A stretch of DNA of 50,698 nt, taken from the NCBI GenBank assembly GCA_026126125.1, contig JAHCJW010000009.1, positions 1 to 50,698 on the forward strand, given 5' to 3'. How positions within the stretch are numbered: the first letter of the stretch is position 1; each line of letters opens with the position of its first letter. This document shows positions 43,049 through 50,698 of the stretch, piece after piece. The notes under the pieces were generated by a model. That model ran no database searches, had not been told where the DNA came from, and saw only the letters and a list, made by a program, of their open reading frames with translations. The DNA comes from Devosia sp. GTDB lineage: Bacteria; Pseudomonadota; Alphaproteobacteria; Rhizobiales; Devosiaceae. A program made the position numbers and the translations under genes.

Positions 43049-43132
43049 GGGCGAAGGGTTTTCCCGGTTAAAAAACCCTTGCCGCCCTCGCAATTCGCTT
43101 TCGTTCTGTTCAAATCAGGGTGAAGTCTTTAG

Positions 43133-43156
43133 ACCGCTCTGCGTGACGCAAGCGGT
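43133..43156. promoter_or_regulatory. Strong hairpin upstream of the heparinase-family gene
   Basis: ACCGCT-C-TGCG-TGA-CGCA-AGCGGT forms a ten-pair stem with one bulged C. It lies between rsmB and the heparinase gene in a 200-base gap and has no T-run, so it could end rsmB transcription poorly or form a leader structure. Confidence 0.35.
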
Positions 43157-43248
43157 CCCAAGCGGCGATCGCAGGGATTTTTGGACGTGGTTGGTATCTG
43201 GGGCAGCATTGGCACTGCCCGCGTTGCAAAAAGACGCGGAGGGCGGGA

Positions 43249-44871
43249 ATGAGCGGTCAGCTCCTCTATGCGGCCCGCCGGCTATGCGCGCGCCTCGCCG
43301 ATGGCCTCGTCACCACCAGTCTCACCCGCTGGACCTGGCAGGGCCTGGCCGAGCAGGGCTATAAGGGCGATCTGCCCGATTTCCGCCCGCCCGACCGCGA
43401 CGCCGTGCGCGAAATGATGTCGGGCCGCTATCTTCTCGCCTCCAAGCTCATCGAGACCGGCGGCACCTCGCCCTTTGCCGTCGATGTCGAGCACCCCGAT
43501 TGGTGGAACAATCTGCAGGGCTTTTCCTGGCTCCGGCATTTTCGCGACGTGCGCGATCCCGGCGAGCGCTTGTTCGCGCGCACTCTGGTGCTCGACTGGA
43601 TCGGACGCGAGGGGAAATTCGATCCCGAGAGCTGGTCGCTGACCCTGACGGCCCAGCGCGTGCTCAACTGGCTCAGGCACCTGACGCTGCTGCTCGATGG
43701 GGCGACGCCCGACCAGGCCAAGACCATCCAGCGCAGCCTGGGCACCCAGGTGCAGAGCCTGCGCGTGCGCTCGAGCCTTGCCACCGAACCGGTCGAGGCG
43801 CTGTTCGCCGCCATCGGCCTGCTCGGCGCCGAATTGTGCGAGCCCGACGACAAGTCCAATGTCGATCTGCGCCTCGCCAAGCTCGATGCGCTCCTGGCGC
43901 GCCAGCTCGACGAAGAGGGCCTGCACCTCAGCCGCAATCCGCGCGTGCAATTGTCGCTGCTGGTCGAGCTGGCAAGCCTCAGGCGCGCCGCCGCCAGCCA
44001 TGGCAGCCCCGCTCAGGCGGCCCTGTCCGACCGCATCGACCGCATGCACGAAGCGCTCGACGCCTTGACCCTGTCGAGCGGCGAGCCGGTCTATTTCAAT
44101 GGCTGCGGACAGGTGCCGCACGACGTGCTGGTCGCCGTGCAGGCCAATGGCCCGACCGTGTCGCGCCGCTCGCGCATTCTGGGTGGCTACGGCATTCTGC
44201 GCAGCGGCCAGACGGTGATCGTCGCCGATTCCGGCCTGCGTCCGCCGCCCGGTTTCGATGGCGAAGCCCATGCCGGCGCCCTGGCCTTCGAGTTTTCCCA
44301 CGGCAGCGAGCTGATCCTGGGCTCCTGCGGCCCGGCGCCGCTCGACATGCCCGAAACCCGCGATCTGTTCCGCCAGGCCATCGCCCATTCCTCGCCCACC
44401 ATCGATGGCGAGGATGCCGCGCCGGCAAGCGGCAAGGGGGCGGCAAAGCGCCTTGTGCCGCCGCAAATGCAGCTCGATGCCTCAGAGCATATGCTGCTGC
44501 TGGCCAGCGCCGGCTATGCGCCCCGTTTCGGCGTCGAAATCGAGCGGCGGCTGACTTTGCTCGGCGATGGCCAGACCCTGGTCGGCCAGGATCGCCTCGT
44601 CGGCGCCGGCGAGCCCAATGGGCATCTGGCGATCCGCTTTCACCTGGCCCCCGGCGTCGCCGTGCACGCGCCGGTCGGCGAAGGCATGCGCCGGCTCACC
44701 TTGCCCAATGGCGAGGTGTGGAGCTTTCTGTGGGAGGGCGCCGATCTGCACGAGGACGACAGCGTGCGCCAGTCCGCCTATCTCGGCTTTCACCGCACCA
44801 CCCAGCTGGTGCTGGAGGCCGATGCCGTGCCGGGGCTGGAAATCGGCTGGATTCTCACCCGCGAGCAGTAA
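43249..44871 (+). CDS. Heparinase II/III family protein
   Basis: A 540-residue protein with an alpha/alpha-barrel N-terminal half ([42 protein letters not shown]) and a beta-rich C-terminal half ([49 protein letters not shown]). This is the arrangement of heparinase II/III-like proteins commonly encoded beside rsmB and purH in Rhizobiales. No signal peptide is seen, so a cytoplasmic or membrane-associated role is more likely than secreted lyase action. Activity is unproved. Confidence 0.85.
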   Translation: MSGQLLYAARRLCARLADGLVTTSLTRWTWQGLAEQGYKGDLPDFRPPDRDAVREMMSGRYLLASKLIETGGTSPFAVDVEHPDWWNNLQGFSWLRHFRDVRDPGERLFARTLVLDWIGREGKFDPESWSLTLTAQRVLNWLRHLTLLLDGATPDQAKTIQRSLGTQVQSLRVRSSLATEPVEALFAAIGLLGAELCEPDDKSNVDLRLAKLDALLARQLDEEGLHLSRNPRVQLSLLVELASLRRAAASHGSPAQAALSDRIDRMHEALDALTLSSGEPVYFNGCGQVPHDVLVAVQANGPTVSRRSRILGGYGILRSGQTVIVADSGLRPPPGFDGEAHAGALAFEFSHGSELILGSCGPAPLDMPETRDLFRQAIAHSSPTIDGEDAAPASGKGAAKRLVPPQMQLDASEHMLLLASAGYAPRFGVEIERRLTLLGDGQTLVGQDRLVGAGEPNGHLAIRFHLAPGVAVHAPVGEGMRRLTLPNGEVWSFLWEGADLHEDDSVRQSAYLGFHRTTQLVLEADAVPGLEIGWILTREQ

Positions 44872-44957
44872 ACTCTGTCCGCCTGCCTTGGCCTCGGCCC
44901 CGCTTCATGCTAGCGGAGCGCGCAATTCTCCACACGCAACATGGCGAGACGCTTTTC

Positions 44958-46541
44958 ATGAGCAAGACGGTGACGGTCGGGCGGGCACTGCTTTCTGTTT
45001 TCGACAAATCGGGCATGGCGGATTTCGCCCGTGGGCTTTCCGAGGCCGGGGTCGAGCTGGTCTCGACCGGCGGCACGCACAAGCTGATCGCCGAAACCGG
45101 CCTGCCGGTTCGCGAGATTTCCGAGTTGACCGGGTTTCCCGAAATGATGGATGGACGGGTCAAGACGCTCCATCCCAAGGTGCATGGGGGGCTCCTGGCG
45201 GTGCGCGACAATCCCGCGCACAAAAACGCCATGGATACGCATGAGATCGGCCCGATCGACCTCGTCGCGGTCAATCTCTACCCGTTCGAGAAGACCGTCG
45301 CGTCCGGCGCCTCTTACGACGAAATCATCGAGAACATCGATATCGGCGGCCCGGCCATGGTGCGCTCCGCCGCCAAGAACCACGCTTTTGTCACCGTCAT
45401 CGTCGATCCGGCCGACTATCCGGCAGTGCTCGACGCCATCAAAGCGGGCGGCATTCCGTTCGAACTGCGCCAAAGGCTGGCCGCCAAGGCCTATGCCCGC
45501 ACCGCCGCCTATGACAGCGCCATTTCGAGCTGGTTCGCCCGCGAGATCGATTTTGCCGACGTCTCCTATCGCAGCTTTGCCGGCACCTTGCGCGAAGTGA
45601 TGCGCTATGGCGAAAACCCGCATCAATGGGCGGCCTTCTACGCCAATGGCGACAACCGTCCCGGCGTCGCCACCGCCACCCAGGTGCAGGGCAAGACGCT
45701 CTCTTACAACAATATCAACGATACCGACGCCGCCTTCGAGCTGGTCAGCGAATTCGATCCGGCCCAGACCGCTGCCGTCGCCATCATCAAGCACGCCAAT
45801 CCCTGCGGCGTCGCCACCGCCGCGACGCTGGTCGAGGCTTATGCCAAGGCCCTGCGTACCGATCCGGTTTCCGCCTTTGGCGGCATCGTCGCCACCAATC
45901 GCCAGATCGACGCCGAAACCGCGACGGAAATCGTCAAGGTGTTCACCGAGGTGATCGTCGCTCCCTCCGCCACCGAAGAGGCGCAGGCGATCATCGCCGC
46001 CAAGAAAAATCTCCGCCTCTTGCTCACCGGTGGCCTCGCCGATCCCAAGGCCGAGGGCCTTCTGGTCAAGTCGGTCGCCGGCGGCCTGCTGGTGCAGGGC
46101 CGCGACAATCGCAATGTCGATGATTGCGAGCTCAAGGTCGTCACCAGGCGCCAGCCGACCGAGCAGGAACTGGTCGACCTCAAGCTGGCGGCCAAGGTGG
46201 CAAAGCACGTCAAGTCCAACGCCATCGTCTACGTCAAGGACGGCGCCACCGCCGGCATCGGCGCCGGGCAGATGAGCCGCGTCGATTCCGCCCGCGTTGC
46301 CCATCGTAAATCCATCGACGCCGCTCAGGCCGCCGGGATCGAGGGCGCGCTCACCCAGGGCTCGGTCGTGGCCTCGGACGCCTTCTTCCCCTTCGCCGAC
46401 GGGCTCGAGGCTTTGGTCGCCGCCGGCGCCACCGCCGTCATCCAGCCCGGCGGCTCGATGCGCGACGATGAAGTGATCGCCGCCGCCGACGCCGCCGGCA
46501 TCGCCATGGTCATGACCGGCATGCGCCATTTCCGCCATTAA
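44958..46541 (+). CDS. purH: Bifunctional AICAR formyltransferase/IMP cyclohydrolase PurH
   Basis: Last two steps of purine synthesis in one protein of 527 residues. The MGS-like IMP cyclohydrolase domain (about 1-190) has [26 protein letters not shown] and [13 protein letters not shown]. The AICAR transformylase domain follows with [20 protein letters not shown] (catalytic Lys-His) and [10 protein letters not shown]. The ATG at 44958 gives the standard N-terminus; no strong ribosome site is present. Confidence 0.97.
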   Translation: MSKTVTVGRALLSVFDKSGMADFARGLSEAGVELVSTGGTHKLIAETGLPVREISELTGFPEMMDGRVKTLHPKVHGGLLAVRDNPAHKNAMDTHEIGPIDLVAVNLYPFEKTVASGASYDEIIENIDIGGPAMVRSAAKNHAFVTVIVDPADYPAVLDAIKAGGIPFELRQRLAAKAYARTAAYDSAISSWFAREIDFADVSYRSFAGTLREVMRYGENPHQWAAFYANGDNRPGVATATQVQGKTLSYNNINDTDAAFELVSEFDPAQTAAVAIIKHANPCGVATAATLVEAYAKALRTDPVSAFGGIVATNRQIDAETATEIVKVFTEVIVAPSATEEAQAIIAAKKNLRLLLTGGLADPKAEGLLVKSVAGGLLVQGRDNRNVDDCELKVVTRRQPTEQELVDLKLAAKVAKHVKSNAIVYVKDGATAGIGAGQMSRVDSARVAHRKSIDAAQAAGIEGALTQGSVVASDAFFPFADGLEALVAAGATAVIQPGGSMRDDEVIAAADAAGIAMVMTGMRHFRH

Positions 46542-46597
46542 GTAGCGTTTTGCGGGGCCATCGCCTGTCGGGTGCGCCCTCAGCCTGCATCCCCTCC

Positions 46598-46620
46598 ATT
46601 GCCCGGCGCGTCCGGGCAAT
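46598..46620 (+). terminator. Hairpin terminator candidate after purH
   Basis: ATTGCCCGG-CGCGT-CCGGGCAAT is a perfect 9-bp stem-loop 57 bases after the purH stop, in a gene-free gap. It lacks a long T-run. Confidence 0.6.
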
Positions 46621-46684
46621 CCATCTTGCCTCCGCATGGACCACTGGGATCGCCCCGGTAAGACCTTCTTGACGCCCCTCTGTC

Positions 46685-48073
46685 ATGTTTGGGCCTCATG
46701 CCGAGGCCTTCATGCGACTTGCCCTTCCTTCCGATCTCAGTGCCCTTCTCTCGACCGGTCTGCTGCGCTCGGTCGGATCGCTCGGCATCAAGGTGGCAAC
46801 GGCTGGCCTGACCTATCTCACCTATGTGGTGCTCGCCCGCACCATGAGCGAGGATGAATATGGTCGCTTCGCCTTCGGCCTGGCGCTGGCCACCATGCTG
46901 GCCATTCTCGCCGGCATGGGCCAATCGACCGCCGTTCTGCGCCTCTGGCCGCAATTGCGCGGGCAGGGCGAAAGCGAAAGCGCCAGCACGACGCTCGCCG
47001 CCGGCGCCTCCATCACCATCGCCGCCAGCCTGGTGACCGCGGCGCTGCTGTGCCTTGTCGCCCTGGCTATCGCGCCCTTCCTGCCCGCCGGCGAAACCGC
47101 CAATCATTTCATCGGCGCCGCCTTCCTGATCCTGCCCATGGCGCTGGCCGAATATAATTCCTCGGCCCTTCGGGCGCAGGGCTCGCTGTGGACGGCGCTG
47201 CTGCCGCGCGACATTTTCTGGCGCGTCGCCCTGCCGCTTTCCGTGCTGGCGCTGTTCTCCCTGGGCGTGGTGCTCAGCGGCCCCGATGCGCTGACCCTTT
47301 CAGCCGCCCTGCTCATCGGCATGCTGCTGGCCCAGGTGCAACTGGCGCGGCGGCGCGGCTATGTCGTGCTGCCGGCCCTGTCCCTGGCCCCCGTCGCCGC
47401 CCATTGGCAACGCTGGGGAAAACTGAGCAAATGGCTGCTGCTCGGCGCCCTGATCGAGACTTTTACCCTCAATGCCGACGTCATCCTGGTCGGGCTGATG
47501 CTCGATCTCGAAAGCTCGGGGCTGTATTTCAACGCCTTCCGCACCGCCGGGCTGATGACGCTGTTCACCTTCGCCATCGAACTGGTCATCGCCCCGATGG
47601 TGGCCGAACATTTCCATGCCGGGGCGATGCGCAAGGCGCAGGCCATCACGGCGCTCTGTGCCTGGGCCGGCTTTCTGTTCTCGCTGGTCGTGTTTGCCCT
47701 CTTCGCCGTTTCGGGCGACTTCGTGCTTTCGCTTTTCGGCCCCTCCTATGCCGGCGGCGCGCTGGTGCTGGTGCTGCTCGCCTTCGGCCTTCTGTTCGAT
47801 GCCGCCACCGGCCCGTCCAAGATCGTCATGATGATGACCGGACATGAGCGCGCCTATGTCGCCCTTTTCGGCGCCATCATGGGTCTGGGCTTTCTGGTTC
47901 AGATTGTCGTGATCCCTTTTTGGGGCGTGGTCGGCGCGGCGGCGGTGAATATGGGGGCGCGCATCCTCGCCCAGATCGCCATTGCCCTGTGGTGCCGCTA
48001 CCGTATCGGCCTCGACACCAGCCTGTTGGGCGTCTTCGCCCTGCGCGCCGCGCCGCAGGCGGCATCCGGCTGA
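46685..48073 (+). CDS. Polysaccharide flippase-like membrane protein (MOP superfamily)
   Basis: A 462-residue integral membrane protein with about twelve hydrophobic helices and the Wzx/RfbX-like N-terminus (GSLGIKVATAGLTYLTYVVL, then ARTMSEDEYGRFAFGLALAT). It probably flips lipid-linked saccharides or exports a polysaccharide. The start at 46685 is unsure; ATG 46712 (MRLALPSDL) is a good alternative. No glycosyltransferase genes adjoin, so it is an orphan flippase. Confidence 0.82.
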   Translation: MFGPHAEAFMRLALPSDLSALLSTGLLRSVGSLGIKVATAGLTYLTYVVLARTMSEDEYGRFAFGLALATMLAILAGMGQSTAVLRLWPQLRGQGESESASTTLAAGASITIAASLVTAALLCLVALAIAPFLPAGETANHFIGAAFLILPMALAEYNSSALRAQGSLWTALLPRDIFWRVALPLSVLALFSLGVVLSGPDALTLSAALLIGMLLAQVQLARRRGYVVLPALSLAPVAAHWQRWGKLSKWLLLGALIETFTLNADVILVGLMLDLESSGLYFNAFRTAGLMTLFTFAIELVIAPMVAEHFHAGAMRKAQAITALCAWAGFLFSLVVFALFAVSGDFVLSLFGPSYAGGALVLVLLAFGLLFDAATGPSKIVMMMTGHERAYVALFGAIMGLGFLVQIVVIPFWGVVGAAAVNMGARILAQIAIALWCRYRIGLDTSLLGVFALRAAPQAASG

Positions 48074-48074
48074 G

Positions 48075-48128
48075 CCGTACCACCGAGTACGGTTGTGCTT
48101 GACCCAAAACCCCGCTTGGGCTTAGAAC
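48075..48128 (+). promoter_or_regulatory. Hairpin then promoter for leuC
   Basis: CCGTAC-CACCGA-GTACGG (48075-48092) may terminate the flippase transcript. It is followed by TTGACC (48099-48104) and TAGAAC (48123-48128) with an 18-base spacer, a reasonable sigma-70-type promoter 43 bases before leuC. Confidence 0.5.
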
Positions 48129-48170
48129 CAATCCAAACTTCCATTCCCGCCCCTCGGAACGACACCAAGA

Positions 48171-49577
48171 ATGACCAAGGCTCGCACGCTTTACGACAAG
48201 ATCTGGGACGACCATCTGGTTCAGAACAATGCCGATGGCACGAGCCTGCTCTATATCGACCGGCACCTGGTGCACGAAGTGACCAGCCCGCAGGCTTTCG
48301 AGGGCCTGCGCATGAACAATCGCAAGGTGCGCCATCCCGAGCGCACTCTGGCCGTGGTCGATCACAACGTGCCCACCACCGATCGGTCCCTGCCCAATCC
48401 GGACCCGGAAAGCGCCACCCAGATCGCGGCCCTGGCCGAGAACACGCGCGATTTCGGCATCGAATATTACGACGCCTTCGACAAGCGTCAGGGCATCGTG
48501 CACATCGTCGGCCCGGAGAACGGCACCACCCTGCCCGGCATGACCGTGGTGTGCGGCGACAGCCACACCTCCACCCACGGCGCCTTCGGCGCGCTGGCCC
48601 ACGGCATCGGCACCTCCGAGGTCGAGCACGTGCTGGCGACGCAGACGCTGATCCAGCAAAAGGCCAAGAACATGCTGGTGCGCGTCGATGGGCAGCTGCC
48701 CCCCGGCGTCACCGCCAAGGACATCGTGCTCGCCATCATCGGCAAGATCGGCACCGCCGGCGGCACCGGCTACGCCATCGAGTTCGGCGGCGAGGCCATC
48801 CGCGCCCTTTCGATGGAAGGCCGCATGACGGTCTGCAACATGACCATCGAAGGCGGCGCCCGCGCCGGCCTCATCGCGCCGGACGAAAAGACCTTCGCCT
48901 ATGTCAAGGATCGTCCGCGCGCTCCCAAGGGCGAGGCCTATGACATGGCCGTCGATTATTGGAAGACGCTCTATACCGACGAAGGCGCCCATTTCGACAA
49001 GGTCGTGGTGCTCGACGCGGCCAAACTGCCGCCCATCGTCTCCTGGGGCTCCTCGCCCGAGGACGTGATCTCGGTGCAGGGCGTGGTGCCCAATCCCGAC
49101 GATATCGCCGACGAGACCAAGCGGGCCTCCAAGTGGCGCGCCCTTGACTATATGGGTTTGAAGCCCGGCACCAAGATTACCGACATCAAGCTCGATCGCG
49201 TCTTTGTCGGCTCCTGCACCAATGGCCGCATCGAAGACCTGCGCGCCGCCGCCGCCGTCATCGGCGACCGCAAGGTGGCCAGCCATGTCTCGGCCATGGT
49301 CGTGCCGGGCTCGGGCCTGGTCAAGGAACAGGCGGAAGCCGAAGGTCTTGATCTCATCTTCAAGAATGCCGGGTTTGAATGGCGCGAGCCGGGCTGCTCG
49401 ATGTGCCTGGCCATGAATCCGGACAAGTTGAAGCCCGAGGAGCGTTGCGCCTCCACCTCCAACCGCAATTTCGAAGGCCGCCAGGGCTTCAAGGGTCGCA
49501 CGCATCTGGTGTCGCCCGCCATGGCCGCCGCCGCCGCCATTGCCGGCCACTTCGTCGATATCCGCGAGTGGCAGTAA
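48171..49577 (+). CDS. leuC: 3-isopropylmalate dehydratase large subunit LeuC
   Basis: Aconitase-family enzyme of leucine synthesis, 468 residues, full length. [17 protein letters not shown] opens the protein. [20 protein letters not shown] is near 126. The iron-sulfur cysteines are seen in [12 protein letters not shown] near 346 and GCSMCLAMN near 408. It needs LeuD, which is not in this window. Its stop overlaps the start of the next gene by 10 bases. Confidence 0.97.
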   Translation: MTKARTLYDKIWDDHLVQNNADGTSLLYIDRHLVHEVTSPQAFEGLRMNNRKVRHPERTLAVVDHNVPTTDRSLPNPDPESATQIAALAENTRDFGIEYYDAFDKRQGIVHIVGPENGTTLPGMTVVCGDSHTSTHGAFGALAHGIGTSEVEHVLATQTLIQQKAKNMLVRVDGQLPPGVTAKDIVLAIIGKIGTAGGTGYAIEFGGEAIRALSMEGRMTVCNMTIEGGARAGLIAPDEKTFAYVKDRPRAPKGEAYDMAVDYWKTLYTDEGAHFDKVVVLDAAKLPPIVSWGSSPEDVISVQGVVPNPDDIADETKRASKWRALDYMGLKPGTKITDIKLDRVFVGSCTNGRIEDLRAAAAVIGDRKVASHVSAMVVPGSGLVKEQAEAEGLDLIFKNAGFEWREPGCSMCLAMNPDKLKPEERCASTSNRNFEGRQGFKGRTHLVSPAMAAAAAIAGHFVDIREWQ

Positions 49578-49999
49578 GAAAGACCGACTGGTCGGGGTTT
49601 TATGCCCCGACCCTCGACGATTTCGAGGCCCTGGCGGCAGAGGCTCTGGCCGCGCTGCCCGAGCCCTTCAAGTCGCTGGCCGCCGATGTCAGCTGTTCGG
49701 TGGCTGAATTTGCCGAGGACGAGGTGCTCGAAGGCTTCGGCATGGAAAGCCCGTTCGAATTGATGGGGCTGTTCACCGGCATCGGCCTCACCGAAGACGG
49801 CGCCGTGCCCCAGACCGGGCAATTGCCCAACACCGTCTTTCTCTATCGCCGCGCCATTCTCGATTATTGGGCCGAACACGAAGAGGACACACTGGGCGAG
49901 ATCGTCACCCATGTGCTGATCCACGAACTCGGTCACCATTTCGGCTTTTCCGACGACGATATGGAAGCCATCGAAGCCCGCGCCGACGCCGAAGAATAG
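49568..49999 (+). CDS. Small zincin-like metallopeptidase family protein
   Basis: A 143-residue acidic protein of the minimal metalloprotease type (DUF1025 family). The zinc motif [13 protein letters not shown] is near 119-131. [13 protein letters not shown] and [14 protein letters not shown] are typical. GTG 49568 overlaps leuC by ten bases, so translation is likely coupled. Members are widespread and mostly uncharacterised. Confidence 0.86.
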   Translation: MAVRKTDWSGFYAPTLDDFEALAAEALAALPEPFKSLAADVSCSVAEFAEDEVLEGFGMESPFELMGLFTGIGLTEDGAVPQTGQLPNTVFLYRRAILDYWAEHEEDTLGEIVTHVLIHELGHHFGFSDDDMEAIEARADAEE

Positions 50000-50168
50000 G
50001 CCAAGCGCCCTCCGATCCTGCGAGCCAATCGCCCCGCAGAACCAGGTAACGGCCCACACGCCTTACGAGGGAAGGTGTTTCAGCTGACGCGATTGCGAAA
50101 AGGAAACGCGCCCTCGCCCTCGGCTCGGGGGCAGGGCCATGAACCCGGCAGCGCCCAGGCCCGAAAGA

Positions 50169-50698
50169 TCAGCTCTCCACCACCACCTGCGGCGCCGAGG
50201 GCGCCTCGGCCTCCGGCGCGTATTTGTTGAGCAGCGGCAGCTGGCTCATCGAGAACAGCACGGTCAGCGGCATCACGCCCCAGACCTTGAAAGCGACCCA
50301 GAAATCGGTGGAAAAATTGCGCCACAGCACTTCGTTGATCAGCGCGAGCACGAAGAAGAACAGGCCCCAATTCAGCGTTAGCTTCCACCAGCCCTCGGGC
50401 TTGAGCTTGTAGACCTCGCCGAAGACATATTTGAGCAGCGATTGCCCGAACAAAAGCCCGCCCAGCAACACCGAGCCGAACAGCACATTGGTGATGGTGG
50501 GCTTGATCTTGATGAAGGTATCGTCCTGCAGCCACAGCGTCAGCCCGCCAAACACCAGCACGACGACGCCGGTGACCAGCGGCATGATCGGGATTTTTTT
50601 CAGGACCAGCCAGGAGAGGGCCAGCGACAGGGTCATCGCGCCCATGAACCAGGCTGTCGCCACGAAGATATCGGCCCGTGCATTGGCGATGAAGACCA
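50169..50698 (-). CDS. yciB: Septation protein A/YciB-type inner membrane protein (partial, N-terminus beyond right edge)
   Basis: Inner-membrane protein with five hydrophobic helices visible. [42 protein letters not shown] (split) and [25 protein letters not shown] (about the last third) are the YciB/IspZ pattern. The frame is open to the right edge ([19 protein letters not shown]), so the first part lies outside. The 169-base gap between it and the zincin gene shows no gene. Confidence 0.9.
   Translation of the reverse strand, partial: VFIANARADIFVATAWFMGAMTLSLALSWLVLKKIPIMPLVTGVVVLVFGGLTLWLQDDTFIKIKPTITNVLFGSVLLGGLLFGQSLLKYVFGEVYKLKPEGWWKLTLNWGLFFFVLALINEVLWRNFSTDFWVAFKVWGVMPLTVLFSMSQLPLLNKYAPEAEAPSAPQVVVES

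Noticed and set aside
40403-43093. 896-codon minus-strand frame over rsmB and htpX
   Set aside because: Only its last 73 codons (DUF1674 protein) are real; the rest is antisense to conserved genes.
43500-46541. Single 1013-codon frame joining the heparinase gene and purH
   Set aside because: The first part is an out-of-frame shadow of the heparinase gene; purH begins at 44958 with its standard N-terminus.
44910-46637. 575-codon minus-strand frame opposite purH
   Set aside because: Antisense shadow in GC-rich DNA with low-complexity Gly/Asp/His content.
1-50698. CRISPR array, insertion sequence or complete prophage
   Set aside because: No regularly spaced repeats, transposase genes or terminal inverted repeats were seen; the only phage-like gene is the orphan DUF2793 protein.

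Overview
The window reads as an alphaproteobacterial chromosome, most likely Hyphomicrobiales of a Devosia- or Pelagibacterium-like type. This is inferred from gene content (SDHAF4/DUF1674 protein, sitABCD behind a Mur/Fur-type palindrome, DUF2793 protein, many TRAP transporters) and is not proved. It splits at a tRNA-Ser(GGA) gene on the minus strand at 30083-30172. Everything to the left is an accessory catabolic region. Everything to the right looks like core chromosome and appears by eye richer in GC at third codon positions.

Left region (1-29711). It holds two paralogous modules, each with a LysR regulator, 5-oxoprolinase-type genes and a DctPQM TRAP transporter. Module 1 is lysR (partial, probable CTG start), pxpB-pxpA, an SDR, dctPQM, then an aminotransferase, AraD-like and AraB-like enzymes and two TIM-barrel isomerases. 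Module 2 is a BCCP-like gene, an SDR, dctPQM, and on the minus strand pxpB-pxpC-pxpA-lysR. Divergent from pxpB lies rraA-denD-SDR-idnO-idnK, which converges on idnD and a 2-hydroxyacid dehydrogenase. Together these form an L-idonate/ketogluconate/aldonate catabolic set. A third cluster, accB-accC-pxpC-accB', joins a biotin carboxylase and a carrier to a PxpC-type carboxyltransferase half. Two of the three AccB-like carriers in the region lack the biotinyl-lysine. A recurrent LysR-like box (CATA-N6-TGC, T-N11-A geometry) sits upstream of several of these operons and suggests one regulon. The overall picture is import of one or more acidic, probably amide- or lactam-containing sugar-derived compounds, ring opening or carboxylation by Pxp/Acc proteins, and conversion of the released sugar acid into central metabolism.

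Boundary (29712-30403). It contains a broken minus-strand reading frame abutting the tRNA-Ser 3' end, then the tRNA with a structured leader and a promoter candidate. This fits a tRNA-targeted genomic island, but the other att site is not in view.

Right region (30404-50698). It holds a small membrane protein, msrA, a YjbR-like protein, sitABCD (Mn/Fe uptake behind a Fur-family palindrome), a LysR regulator, trhO, an aldo/keto reductase, a secreted hypothetical, an orphan phage-tail-like DUF2793/S74 protein, an SDHAF4-like gene missed by long-ORF searches, htpX, rsmB, a heparinase II/III-family protein, purH, a flippase, leuC, a small zincin and a YciB-type septation protein cut by the right edge.
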